Assembly (NCBI GenBank): GCA_946482115.1 | Contig: CAMLQP010000074.1 | Span: forward strand, 1-11,451 | DNA: 11,451 nt | DNA from: an uncultured Comamonadaceae bacterium | Lineage (GTDB): Bacteria; Pseudomonadota; Gammaproteobacteria; Burkholderiales; Burkholderiaceae | Direction: 5' to 3' | In this document: one piece after another, positions 1-6,661 of the stretch | How the letters are laid out: each line of letters starts with the position of its first letter | How positions within the stretch are numbered: the first letter of the stretch is position 1 | Program-made: the position numbers and the translations under genes | The notes under the pieces: model-generated | The model's database searches: none | What the model saw: the letters and a program-made list of their open reading frames with translations, nothing else | What the model was told of the DNA's origin: nothing

Positions 1-338
1 CCAGAGCGCTGCACCTCGCCACCCAGCGTGTCGTGCAGCAGCTGGTGACCAAAGCAGATGCCGACCACCGGCCGCTGCTGCGCCGCACCGACAAGAAACT
101 GAGCCAGCGCGGGTTGCCAGGGCAGGCGCTCGTGCACGCTGGCAGGGCTGCCGGTGACCAGCCAGGCATCGCACTCGTCCGCCCGCGCGGGCAGTTGATC
201 GCGGTGCGCCTTGTAGACCCGGAAGTCCAGCGCGGCGTCGGCGCCGTGCAGGAAGGGCGGGAACGGTGCGGCCATCTCGCCGTGTTCTTCGATCCAGTCG
301 GGGGCGGTCTGGCCGCATTCGAGGATGCCGATCAGCAT
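1..338 (-). CDS. Class I glutamine amidotransferase, partial (C-terminal part outside the window)
   Basis: The first 112 codons of a type 1 glutamine amidotransferase-like protein are visible. The nucleophile elbow GICFGHQLL carries the expected catalytic cysteine at residue 95, preceded by a VTGSPASVHE segment typical of the GMP synthase-like branch of this family. The catalytic His-Glu pair would lie in the missing part. The ATG is supported by a GAGG six bases upstream, which overlaps the stop codon of the glutamine synthetase-like gene; only 8 bases separate the two genes, so they are almost certainly co-translated. In amine catabolism such a protein, paired with a glutamine synthetase-like ligase, is expected to hydrolyse or supply gamma-glutamyl groups (compare PuuD in putrescine degradation and the TdnT-type partner of gamma-glutamylanilide synthase). 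The GICFGHQ elbow is closer to the latter type than to the PuuD peptidase type. The family call is firm; the substrate is inference. Confidence 0.88.
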   Translation of the reverse strand, partial: MLIGILECGQTAPDWIEEHGEMAAPFPPFLHGADAALDFRVYKAHRDQLPARADECDAWLVTGSPASVHERLPWQPALAQFLVGAAQQRPVVGICFGHQLLHDTLGGEVQRS

Positions 339-344
339 GGTGAG

Positions 345-348
345 CCTC
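345..348 (-). promoter_or_regulatory. Ribosome binding site of the amidotransferase, overlapping the upstream stop codon
   Basis: On the minus strand GAGG sits six bases before the amidotransferase ATG and shares bases with the TGA stop of the glutamine synthetase-like gene. This arrangement favours translational coupling and fixed stoichiometry of the two proteins. Confidence 0.6.
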
Positions 349-1678
349 AACCCAGTTCAAAGAAGCGGCGGCGCTCGTCGATCAGCGACTTGCCGGCGAA
401 CGAGCGGGCCTGCGCCTCGCGGGTGGCGCTGAAGGTCTCGACGAAGCGTTCGCCCAGCCAGTCCCTGGCGCAGGCCGACTGGCGCAGGGCCTCCACCGCG
501 GCCAGCATGTTGGGCTGCAGCGGCGGGCCGTGGCGCGCGTCGGGCAGGTAGCCGTTGCCCACCGTGGCGGCGCTGGGTTCGAGCTGTTGCTCGATGCCCG
601 CCAGGCCCGCGGCGATGCTGGCTGCCGCGGTCAGGTAGTGGTTGGCGTCGGCGCACGGCAGGCGGTTCTCCACCCGGATCGACGACGGGCTGTGCCCCAC
701 CACGCGCAGGCAGGTGGTGCGGTTCTCGATGCCCCAAGTGAAGGCCGGCGGCGCGAAGGTGCCTTCGGCGAACCGGCGCCAGCTGTTCACGGTGGGCGCG
801 AAGACCAGCATGAAGTCAGGCAGGTAGCGCTGCACACCGGCAATGAAATGGCGGAAGCGCCGGGACATCTGGTGCTCGGCCTCCGCGTCCCAGAACCATG
901 GCTTGCCCTTGCCGTCCAGCAGCGAGATATGAATGTGGCTGGACTGGCTGTCGGCCTCTTCGGACCAGCGCGGCATGAAGGAAATGGTCTGGCCGCGGCG
1001 CATGGCGAACACACGCAGGAAGTTCTTCAGCAGCACCGCCTGGTCGGCCGCGGCCATGGCCGTGTTGGCGGCGATACAAGCCTCCATGAAGCCGCCGCCG
1101 ATCTCCTCGTGCATCTTGGCCAGCTGGATGCCCAGTGGCTCGCAGAAGTCGGCCACGCCGTTGTAGAACTCCGACTGCGCGGCCTGGTAGACCAGCAGGT
1201 CGTGGCTGGCGTGTGCGGTGGCAGTGCGCAGCTGGTCGTACTGCTTGGCCTGCAGGGTCTCGGCGGTCTCGTTGAACAGCGTGAACTCCAGCTCATAGCC
1301 CAGCTTGGGAAAGCAGTCCATGGCCGCGGCGCGGTCGAGCACGCGGCGCAGCACGCTGCGCGGGCAGAAGGCCTGCGCGTCGCCCGAAAACTCGGCCAGG
1401 TACAGCCCCTGGTCGGACGGAACCTCCCAGGGAATCGAACGGCGGCTGGCGGTGTCCACCGTCAGCGCGCTGTCGTGGAAGTCGCCCGTGCCGTCGGTGA
1501 CGCCAGGCATGCTCAGGAACACATCGGTGGGGTCGAGGGCCAGCTGGGCGGGCGACATGCCCATGCCGCTGGCGAGGATGCCGGGCAGTTCGCTGGCAGC
1601 CACTTTCTGGCCCCGCAGCAGGCCGTTGGTGTCGGCCACGGCAATGGTGAGGAATCTGTCCGCGCTGTCTTGTCTCAT
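347..1678 (-). CDS. Glutamine synthetase family protein (gamma-glutamyl-amine ligase-like)
   Basis: A 443-residue member of the glutamine synthetase fold, probably an ATP-dependent ligase joining glutamate to an amine, as PuuA does with putrescine. The N-terminal beta-grasp part starts with VADTNGLLRGQKV (residues 14-26). The catalytic part shows GYELEF (127-132, metal-binding glutamates), HEEIGGGFMEA (190-200), SHIHISL (247-253, with the catalytic-site histidines), NSWRRF (298-303), WGIENR (315-320) and IRVENRLPCADANHYL (334-349). The start is the ATG at 1678 because the homologous N-terminus begins there and a GAAGAAG purine stretch lies just upstream; the reading frame stays open far beyond, into the permease gene, only because stops are rare at this G+C. 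It lacks the length and adenylylation loop of housekeeping GlnA, so biosynthetic glutamine synthesis is unlikely. It sits in a two-gene unit with the amidotransferase, behind an APC permease. The exact amine (polyamine, ethanolamine, aniline-like or alkylamine) cannot be decided. Confidence 0.9.
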   Translation of the reverse strand: MRQDSADRFLTIAVADTNGLLRGQKVAASELPGILASGMGMSPAQLALDPTDVFLSMPGVTDGTGDFHDSALTVDTASRRSIPWEVPSDQGLYLAEFSGDAQAFCPRSVLRRVLDRAAAMDCFPKLGYELEFTLFNETAETLQAKQYDQLRTATAHASHDLLVYQAAQSEFYNGVADFCEPLGIQLAKMHEEIGGGFMEACIAANTAMAAADQAVLLKNFLRVFAMRRGQTISFMPRWSEEADSQSSHIHISLLDGKGKPWFWDAEAEHQMSRRFRHFIAGVQRYLPDFMLVFAPTVNSWRRFAEGTFAPPAFTWGIENRTTCLRVVGHSPSSIRVENRLPCADANHYLTAAASIAAGLAGIEQQLEPSAATVGNGYLPDARHGPPLQPNMLAAVEALRQSACARDWLGERFVETFSATREAQARSFAGKSLIDERRRFFELG

Positions 1679-1713
1679 GGTCTTCTTCAGGTGGGTTGAA
1701 TCGAGGTCGCCAT

Positions 1714-1743
1714 GACATCGGTCAATGCGTTTGTCACGATGTC
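1714..1743. promoter_or_regulatory. Inverted repeat, candidate operator upstream of the ligase gene
   Basis: GACATCG (1714-1720) and CGATGTC (1737-1743) form a perfect 7-bp inverted repeat with a 16-bp spacer, centred about 50 bases upstream of the ligase start. On the minus strand it lies immediately downstream of a CCTAGCAC sequence (TAGCAC at 1744-1749) that could act as a -10 element, so the repeat would cover the transcription start region, a position suited to a repressor. No regulator can be assigned. Confidence 0.4.
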
Positions 1744-1829
1744 GTGCTAGGCAATCCAATGTAGGAAGAGCGGAACGAAACCACCATCGTCTGTTGAGAT
1801 GAGGCGGGTGGCCCAGGTCGCTAGAAGGC

Positions 1830-1857
1830 AAAAAAACAGGGGGATCGCTCCCCCTGT
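1830..1857 (-). terminator. Rho-independent terminator behind the APC permease gene
   Basis: A perfect 9-bp stem (1836-1844 with 1849-1857, five G-C pairs in its middle) closes a four-base loop. On the minus strand it is followed at once by a run of seven T (1830-1836, the last of them shared with the stem). It starts 39 bases past the permease stop codon, so it ends the permease transcript and separates it from the ligase/amidotransferase unit, which must then have its own promoter between 1679 and 1829. Confidence 0.9.
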
Positions 1858-1896
1858 AAACCTTGGATGCGGAGAATCCTCCGCGTGGCTTCGGGC

Positions 1897-3369
1897 TCAG
1901 GCGCGGCTGGCACCCATGCTCGCGTAGGCCTTCGGATTGGCGGCCTTGAGGCGGCTGGCCAGCAGCCAGCCCACCAGGGCGGCCACCGGGATCAGCGAGG
2001 GCAGCACGATGCCCAGGCTGCCGCCCTGCGTGCCGGTGAGGTCGCCGAAGTTGAAGAAGATGTAGACGAAGAGCGCGGCCATCACCAGGCCCGACATCAC
2101 CGGCATGACCCAGGCGGTGAGCAACGAAGCCTCTCCATGGCGGCGGAAGAAACACACCACCGCCAGAGACGTGACCGACATCATGCCCAGCACACCCAGC
2201 ACGCCGACCTGCGAGATCCAGGTGAACATGTTGAGCACCGGATCGAGCCCCAGGCCCGCGAACACCGCCAGCACGAGCAGCGCGCCGATGGTCTGGGCCA
2301 CCGAACCAACGTGCGGGCTCTGGTGGGTCGAGTGGGTGCGACCGAAGGCCGCGGGCAGCAGGCCCTCGCGGCCGGCGACGTAGCTGTAGCGCGCGATGTA
2401 GTTGTGGAAGGCCGAGAGCGCTGCGAACAGGCTGGACACCAGCAGCAGACCCGCGATCGTCGGCACCGGTCCTCCGACGTAACGACCGGCCAGCTCGAAG
2501 AAGAAGGTGGTCGGGTCTTTCAGACCCTGGAGCGTGGGGATCAGTTCGGCGGTGCCGACGCCGGCGATCATCAGCCAGGTGGTGAACACGAAGAACAGGC
2601 CGATCAGCAGCACCGACAGGTAGGTGGCGCGCGGGATGGTCACGTCCGGGTCGCGCGCTTCCTCGGCATAGATGGTGGTGGCCTCGAAGCCCATGAACGA
2701 GCCCAGGCAGAACAGCACCGCCACGGTGAACGAGCCCGAGGTGATGGCCGACATGTCGAAGATGTTCATCGACAGGCCGCTGGCGCCGCCCGTGCCGAGG
2801 ATGGCGAAGTCCACCAGCAGCACGATCAGGTACTCCAGCAGCACCAGCAGCACCAGCACCTTGGCCGAGAGGTCGACCTGGCGGTAGCCCAGGATGCCCA
2901 CCAGCACCACCGCCACCAGGCTGTAGACCCACCAGGGCATCTGCAGGCCGAACTCGGAGAACACGCCCGCCGACACACCGCCCAGCAGGCCGATGAGCCC
3001 GAACTGCAGCGCGTTGTAGGCCACCATGGCCATCATGGCCGTGGCCCCGCCCCAGCGCCCGCCCAGCCCGCGCGCCGCGTAGGCGTAGAAGGCGCCGGCG
3101 TTGCGCACATGGCGCGACATCGCCACATAGCCGACCGAGAAGGCCAGCATGATCAGGGTCATGAACAGGAAGGTCGCGGGCACACCCGTGCCGTTGCCCA
3201 GCAGGAAGGCGATGGGCACCGCCCCGGCCACACCGGTGAGCGGTGCCGCGGCCGAGATGACCATGAAGGTCACCGAGATGAGGCCCAGCGAGTTCTTGCG
3301 GAGCTCGTGTGGCCCGCCGTGGGGAGGGTACGCAGGCGTTTCCTGCGCGGACGAGTGGTTGTCTGCCAT
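1897..3369 (-). CDS. APC superfamily amino acid/amine permease
   Basis: A 490-residue inner-membrane secondary transporter with about 12 hydrophobic segments and a short hydrophilic N-terminus. The first membrane segment has the glycine-broken pattern of APC transporters (SLGLISVTFMVISAAAPLTG, residues 27-46). The family signature GFEATTIYAEEARDP (227-241) followed by TIPRATYLS is clear, and AGREGLLP (332-339) is also a conserved APC stretch. Length and pattern fit PotE/PuuP-like and related amine or amino acid importers, usually proton-coupled or exchangers. The ATG at 3369 has no strong Shine-Dalgarno sequence, but no better start is seen. The gene is transcribed away from the binding-protein gene and ends at its own terminator. 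Its promoter region carries the motif shared with three other genes here. Substrate unknown; an amine matching the neighbouring ligase is the reasonable guess. Confidence 0.92.
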   Translation of the reverse strand: MADNHSSAQETPAYPPHGGPHELRKNSLGLISVTFMVISAAAPLTGVAGAVPIAFLLGNGTGVPATFLFMTLIMLAFSVGYVAMSRHVRNAGAFYAYAARGLGGRWGGATAMMAMVAYNALQFGLIGLLGGVSAGVFSEFGLQMPWWVYSLVAVVLVGILGYRQVDLSAKVLVLLVLLEYLIVLLVDFAILGTGGASGLSMNIFDMSAITSGSFTVAVLFCLGSFMGFEATTIYAEEARDPDVTIPRATYLSVLLIGLFFVFTTWLMIAGVGTAELIPTLQGLKDPTTFFFELAGRYVGGPVPTIAGLLLVSSLFAALSAFHNYIARYSYVAGREGLLPAAFGRTHSTHQSPHVGSVAQTIGALLVLAVFAGLGLDPVLNMFTWISQVGVLGVLGMMSVTSLAVVCFFRRHGEASLLTAWVMPVMSGLVMAALFVYIFFNFGDLTGTQGGSLGIVLPSLIPVAALVGWLLASRLKAANPKAYASMGASRA

Positions 3370-3423
3370 GTTGTTGTCACTGTCTGTGTGCTGCCGATCA
3401 CAAAGCCCCGCGTCGGCACAGGG

Positions 3424-3450
3424 TGTCGCGGAACCCCCGCAACTGTCGCG
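3424..3450 (+). repeat. Direct repeat TGTCGCG, possible operator half-sites
   Basis: Two identical 7-bp copies, at 3424-3430 and 3444-3450, lie 20 bp apart (about two helical turns). They sit directly downstream of the predicted permease -10 hexamer on the minus strand, that is around its transcription start. A further TGTCGC occurs at 3523-3528. The spacing suits a dimer binding one DNA face, but in G+C-rich DNA a chance origin is possible. Confidence 0.3.
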
Positions 3451-3493
3451 ACTCTAGGCGCGCCCCCGTCGCGGCGGTTAGCCCGGATCGGCA
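3451..3493 (-). promoter_or_regulatory. Predicted activator-dependent promoter of the APC permease
   Basis: On the minus strand TGCCGATCCGGGCTA (3479-3493) is followed after exactly 22 bases by TAGAGT (3451-3456), preceded by CC as in the two plus-strand promoters of this set. With the hexamer as -10, the motif covers about -49 to -35, the place of a class II activator; no -35 hexamer at the usual spacing is visible. The start would fall near 3444, giving a leader of about 75 bases. Confidence 0.55.
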
Positions 3494-3539
3494 CCTTTTC
3501 ACGCACCGATGCGGTGCGGGTCTGTCGCCCGCCGGCCCT

Positions 3540-3582
3540 TGCCGATTCGGGCTACTCGGCCCCGCCGGCCGGCCCCTAGCAT
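3540..3582 (+). promoter_or_regulatory. Predicted activator-dependent promoter of the binding-protein gene
   Basis: TGCCGATTCGGGCTA (3540-3554) is followed after 22 bases by TAGCAT (3577-3582), preceded by CC. The motif pairs as an inverted repeat with the permease copy at 3479-3493 (14 of 15 positions complementary). The transcription start would be near 3589, about 26 bases before the GTG start. The spacer contains a GC palindrome at 3564-3573. Confidence 0.55.
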
Positions 3583-3614
3583 GCGCCGACCCACCAGCAG
3601 ACTGGAGAACCACG

Positions 3615-4799
3615 GTGCGCCACGACAGACACATTTCGCCGCTTTCCCGCCCCGCCGCAAGAGGGTGGACCCGACCCGCCCGGGCCCTGTGCCTGCTGGC
3701 CGCCGCCCTGCTCATGCACACGGCCCGTGCCGCCGAACTGGTGGTGGTGCAGGTGGCGCCGCAGAAGGGCGAGCTGGCGCACTACACCAGCGAGTTGCGC
3801 ACGGGCATGCAGGCCCACCTGGACCATGTCAACGCCACCGGCGGCATCCGCGGCGACACAGTGCGATTGGTCTCGCTGGACGACGCCGCAACCCCGGCGC
3901 AGGCCCTCAAGCAGATCGAGCAGGCCGCCACCAGCCTGAACCCGGTGGCCTTCCTGTACCTGATCGGGCCCGAGACCATCGCGGCCACGCTGGAGGCCAA
4001 CGTCTTCGGCCGGCTTGGTATCCCCCTGATCGGCACCTCGCCCGCGGCCGTGCAGCTGCGCACGCCGACGCGCTCGCACGTGTTCCACCTGACGCAGGGC
4101 GAAAACAGCGAATACGAGAAGCTGGCCCAGCAGCTGCGCACCATCGGTCTGCGCAAGGTGGCCCTGGTCCACTGGGACGACCCCGCCACCCTGGGCGAGG
4201 TGAAGTACTTCGAACAGTCGGCCGCCAGAGAGCCCGCCATCGAGGTGATCGCGCGCGCGCCGGTGGCCGCCAGCAGCGGCCAGCTGGACAAGCCCTTCGA
4301 GCAGGTGGCGCAGGCGCGCGCCGACGCCATCGTGTCCATGCTGCCGGTGGAAGAAACCGCGAAGCTGCTCAAGACGCTTCGTTCCAAGGGCGTGTTCACC
4401 CCGGTGTACGGCGCTTCGTACAACGAGTCGGGCCGGCTGTTCGACCACGCGGGCGAAGCGGCCTCGCGCGGCATGACGGTGACCCAGGTCGTGCCCAACC
4501 CCTTTGGCGGCGCCCTGCCCGCTGTGCGCGACTACCAGGCCCAGATGAAGCAGTACGCACCCAGGGACGCACGGCACGGCACGCTTTCGCTAGAAGGTTT
4601 CCTGGCCGCGCGCCTGCTGGTGGAGGCGTTGCGGCAGACGCCCCGCCCGGTGACCGCCGCGGGCCTTCGCGACGCGCTGGAGCAGCGCGGTCCGTTCGAC
4701 CTCGGCGGCCTCAAGGCCAGCTTCTCGAAGACCGACCACGTCGGCCTCGATTTCCTGGACATCGGCATCGTCACCTTTGGCGGGCGCCTGCGCTACTGA
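3615..4799 (+). CDS. Periplasmic substrate-binding protein, branched-chain amino acid (LivJ) type
   Basis: A 394-residue precursor of a type I periplasmic binding protein (peripl_BP_6 family). The N-terminus has basic residues, then a hydrophobic stretch [16 protein letters not shown] with likely cleavage after residue 39. The mature protein begins [14 protein letters not shown] and shows family patterns: [40 protein letters not shown], and [20 protein letters not shown], ending with a domain that includes [19 protein letters not shown] at 3615 is chosen because GGAG (3604-3607) lies seven bases upstream and it gives a complete signal peptide; the next in-frame ATG would destroy it. No ABC permease or ATPase gene is adjacent, so it is an orphan here, either serving transporter components elsewhere or acting in sensing. 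Its promoter matches that of the divergent APC permease. Its last 7 bases overlap the end of the chemoreceptor gene. Ligand unknown. Confidence 0.9.
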   Translation: MRHDRHISPLSRPAARGWTRPARALCLLAAALLMHTARAAELVVVQVAPQKGELAHYTSELRTGMQAHLDHVNATGGIRGDTVRLVSLDDAATPAQALKQIEQAATSLNPVAFLYLIGPETIAATLEANVFGRLGIPLIGTSPAAVQLRTPTRSHVFHLTQGENSEYEKLAQQLRTIGLRKVALVHWDDPATLGEVKYFEQSAAREPAIEVIARAPVAASSGQLDKPFEQVAQARADAIVSMLPVEETAKLLKTLRSKGVFTPVYGASYNESGRLFDHAGEAASRGMTVTQVVPNPFGGALPAVRDYQAQMKQYAPRDARHGTLSLEGFLAARLLVEALRQTPRPVTAAGLRDALEQRGPFDLGGLKASFSKTDHVGLDFLDIGIVTFGGRLRY

Positions 4800-6460
4800 A
4801 CGCCCGCGCCTTGCCAGAGGCGCTCGATCGCCGCGCGGGTCTCGGTCGCCTCGAACTGCTCGATGAACCCGTTGATGCGGGCCAGCAGGGTGGCGCTGCC
4901 TGGCGCGTCCTTGACCCCGGCGACGTACACCAGCGCGTCTTGGATCAGTCCGTTGGGAACCACCTCGATGCGCGGTGACCACGGGCTGCCCGGGTGGGTC
5001 GCGGCCCAGTGGAAGATGGGCCGCTCGGCGAAGAAAGCGTCCACCTTGCCCTGCACCAGCGCGTCGTAGATCAGCTTCGGGTCCGGGTACGAGACAAGGT
5101 TGCCCAGCGTGATCCGACCACCAGGCTGGTGGCGGTTGGCTTCCCAGCGCACCCCCGCGGCCTCCAGCGCCTGCATGGCGCCCAAGTCGTAACCGCAGCC
5201 GAGGACCTTGCCCCCCAGGTCCGCCAGACCGGACACGCGCGCGTCGCCCCGGCGGCGGGCCAGCACCATGGGGTGCTGCGTGTAGGGCCGCGAGTACGCC
5301 AGGCCCCTGACCTCCTCCATCGGCGGCAGGGCGCTCCACACCACGTCGACCGGTGCTTCGTCGAAGCTGCGCCCGTGGTGCGGCAGGCCCAGGCACTGGT
5401 CCCAGTTCTGTTCGACGAATTCGATGCCCACTCCCAGCGACTGAGCGAAGGCGGTGGCGTAGGCGATGTCCATGCCCTGCAGGGGCGCCCCCGGTTTCAG
5501 GCGGAACGACAGGCCCACGAAGGACGGGTCGACCGCCACCCGCAGCTGGCCCCGGCGCAGCACCGCTTCGAGCAGGTCGTCGTCGTCCCGCAGCGGCAGG
5601 TGGTGGCGCCGCAACACCTCCGCCAGCGCCGATGGCCGGCCCGCCTGGTCCTGCCGCAGCGGCGCCTGCAGCTCGCCCAGAAACGCGGTCGAGTCGGCCA
5701 CGCGCTGCTGCGCGGTGTGGGCCCGACGCGCGAGTTCGGGCACCGTCTCGGCGATCACCCGGTTGGCCGAGCGCAACTCGTCGAAGTCGGAAGCAATGCC
5801 GTCCAGCAGGCCATTCATGGTCGCCAGGCTGTCGCCGATGCGGCCGGACAGCTGGGCCAGCTGGGTCTCGCTGTCGGCGCTCACCTTGTGAAAGCTCTGC
5901 TGCACGGTGCTCAGGTCCATCTTCTCGGTGGCCTGCCGGGCGCAGGCGAGCGCGTCCACCGCCAGGCGGCGGATCTCGTTGGCCACCACGGCGAAGCCGC
6001 GGCCGGCATCGCCCGCGCGCGCCGCCTCGATGGCCGCGTTGAGGGCCAGCAGGTTGATCTCGCGGGCAATGCGGCTGATCGCATCCAGCACCTCCTGCAC
6101 CGCCCGGTCCGTGGTCTTGAGCGCCTGCGAGGCCTCGGCGCTGCCACGCTGCAGACGCCCGGCCACGCCATGTGTCTCGTCCACCAGGGTGCGCTGCACA
6201 TCGTCCACCAGCGCCTTGCTGCCGCGCATGCGCTCGAGCGATCCACCCAGGGTCTGGTCGAACGCGCCCGCGCGGCTGCTCACCTCGAGGATCGCGATGT
6301 GCATGCTGTGCAGACAGCGCTGCGCCGCCTGCTCCAGCTGTGCGGGCACCTGCAGCGCGCCACGCAGTATGGCGTCGGCCTCCTGCGCCTGGCGTTCACT
6401 GCCGGCATCCGGCGCCGAAGCCCGTTGTCCTGCTGCGCGATCACGTCTGAACCAGTCCAT
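4793..6460 (-). CDS. Soluble methyl-accepting chemotaxis protein fused to a C-terminal SBP_bac_3 domain
   Basis: A 555-residue protein with two parts. Residues about 24-260 form a long Ala/Gln/Glu-rich helical hairpin whose tip carries the chemoreceptor signature [20 protein letters not shown] (131-150) and then [17 protein letters not shown], the region that contacts CheA and CheW. Residues about 296-552 resemble family 3 solute-binding proteins: [15 protein letters not shown] at the start, [51 protein letters not shown]. There is no signal peptide and no membrane-spanning segment, so both parts should be cytosolic; this is unlike usual receptors, where the binding fold is periplasmic and N-terminal. 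MDWFRRDRA is chosen as the start because AGGAGG (6471-6476) lies 10 bases upstream of it; a start three codons earlier would leave only one base. No CheR-tethering pentapeptide is seen at the C-terminus. Expected role: steering swimming by an intracellular amino-acid-like ligand. Confidence 0.87.
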   Translation of the reverse strand: MDWFRRDRAAGQRASAPDAGSERQAQEADAILRGALQVPAQLEQAAQRCLHSMHIAILEVSSRAGAFDQTLGGSLERMRGSKALVDDVQRTLVDETHGVAGRLQRGSAEASQALKTTDRAVQEVLDAISRIAREINLLALNAAIEAARAGDAGRGFAVVANEIRRLAVDALACARQATEKMDLSTVQQSFHKVSADSETQLAQLSGRIGDSLATMNGLLDGIASDFDELRSANRVIAETVPELARRAHTAQQRVADSTAFLGELQAPLRQDQAGRPSALAEVLRRHHLPLRDDDDLLEAVLRRGQLRVAVDPSFVGLSFRLKPGAPLQGMDIAYATAFAQSLGVGIEFVEQNWDQCLGLPHHGRSFDEAPVDVVWSALPPMEEVRGLAYSRPYTQHPMVLARRRGDARVSGLADLGGKVLGCGYDLGAMQALEAAGVRWEANRHQPGGRITLGNLVSYPDPKLIYDALVQGKVDAFFAERPIFHWAATHPGSPWSPRIEVVPNGLIQDALVYVAGVKDAPGSATLLARINGFIEQFEATETRAAIERLWQGAGVQ

Positions 6461-6470
6461 TGATGGCATG

Positions 6471-6476
6471 CCTCCT
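6471..6476 (-). promoter_or_regulatory. Ribosome binding site deciding the chemoreceptor start
   Basis: AGGAGG on the minus strand is a full anti-16S match. It lies one base before an upstream ATG (6467-6469) and ten bases before the ATG at 6458-6460. Only the second spacing is workable, which sets the N-terminus as MDWFRRD. Confidence 0.65.
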
Positions 6477-6485
6477 GTTGCGCCC

Positions 6486-6527
6486 AGCGTAGCGGCCGGC
6501 CCGCCAAAGCCGGAGCCCAAATCGGCA
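6486..6527 (-). promoter_or_regulatory. Predicted activator-dependent promoter of the chemoreceptor gene
   Basis: On the minus strand TGCCGATTTGGGCTC (6513-6527) is followed after 21 bases by TACGCT (6486-6491). This copy is the weakest of the four: the last motif base is C instead of A, the spacing is one shorter, and the hexamer lacks the CCTAG context. The leader would be only about 19 bases but still includes the AGGAGG site. Confidence 0.42.
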
Positions 6528-6549
6528 ACAGATGCGGCGCAGGAACTGC

Positions 6550-6592
6550 TGCCGTTTTGGGCTAACCGCCCCACCGGTGGGCTCCCTAGGAT
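6550..6592 (+). promoter_or_regulatory. Predicted activator-dependent promoter of the TorF-type porin
   Basis: TGCCGTTTTGGGCTA (6550-6564) is followed after 22 bases by TAGGAT (6587-6592), preceded by CCC. Its far flank GGGCTAACCGCC is identical over 12 bp to the flank of the permease copy (reverse complement of 3473-3484), extending the similarity beyond the core. A perfect 12-bp palindrome CCCACCGGTGGG (6570-6581) lies between motif and hexamer and could be a further operator. Confidence 0.55.
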
Positions 6593-6661
6593 TCACGCCA
6601 CCTCGTGCCGGCCGGACATGACCGGCACAGGCCTCCCCACCCATCGAACGAGAGAGACACC

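Noticed and set aside
2885..2899. TAGCCCAGGATGCCC, a partial look-alike of the shared motif inside the permease gene
   Set aside because: It matches only one half well, lies in coding sequence for the GILGYRQ stretch, and has no promoter context.
347..2932. An 861-codon minus-strand reading frame joining sequence antisense-frame to the permease with the glutamine synthetase-like gene
   Set aside because: Its first half lies in a different frame of the permease gene and resembles no protein; the frame is open only because stops are rare at this G+C. A terminator lies inside it. The real gene starts at 1678.
1867..3579. A 570-codon plus-strand frame opposite the permease
   Set aside because: It is rich in His/Gln/Arg/Gly, the usual product of the reverse frame of a hydrophobic membrane protein in G+C-rich DNA, and crosses both intergenic regions.
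6513..6527. GCCGAT in the shared motif read as a sigma-28 (FliA) -10 element, attractive because the gene is a chemoreceptor
   Set aside because: No TAAA-type -35 element lies 11 bases upstream in any of the copies inspected, the conserved GGGCTA half is not part of a sigma-28 promoter, and the motif also precedes transport genes.
6461..6574. A 38-residue N-terminal extension of the chemoreceptor from an ATG at 6574
   Set aside because: It would cover the ribosome binding site, the predicted promoters and the shared motif copies, and adds no recognisable domain or membrane segment.
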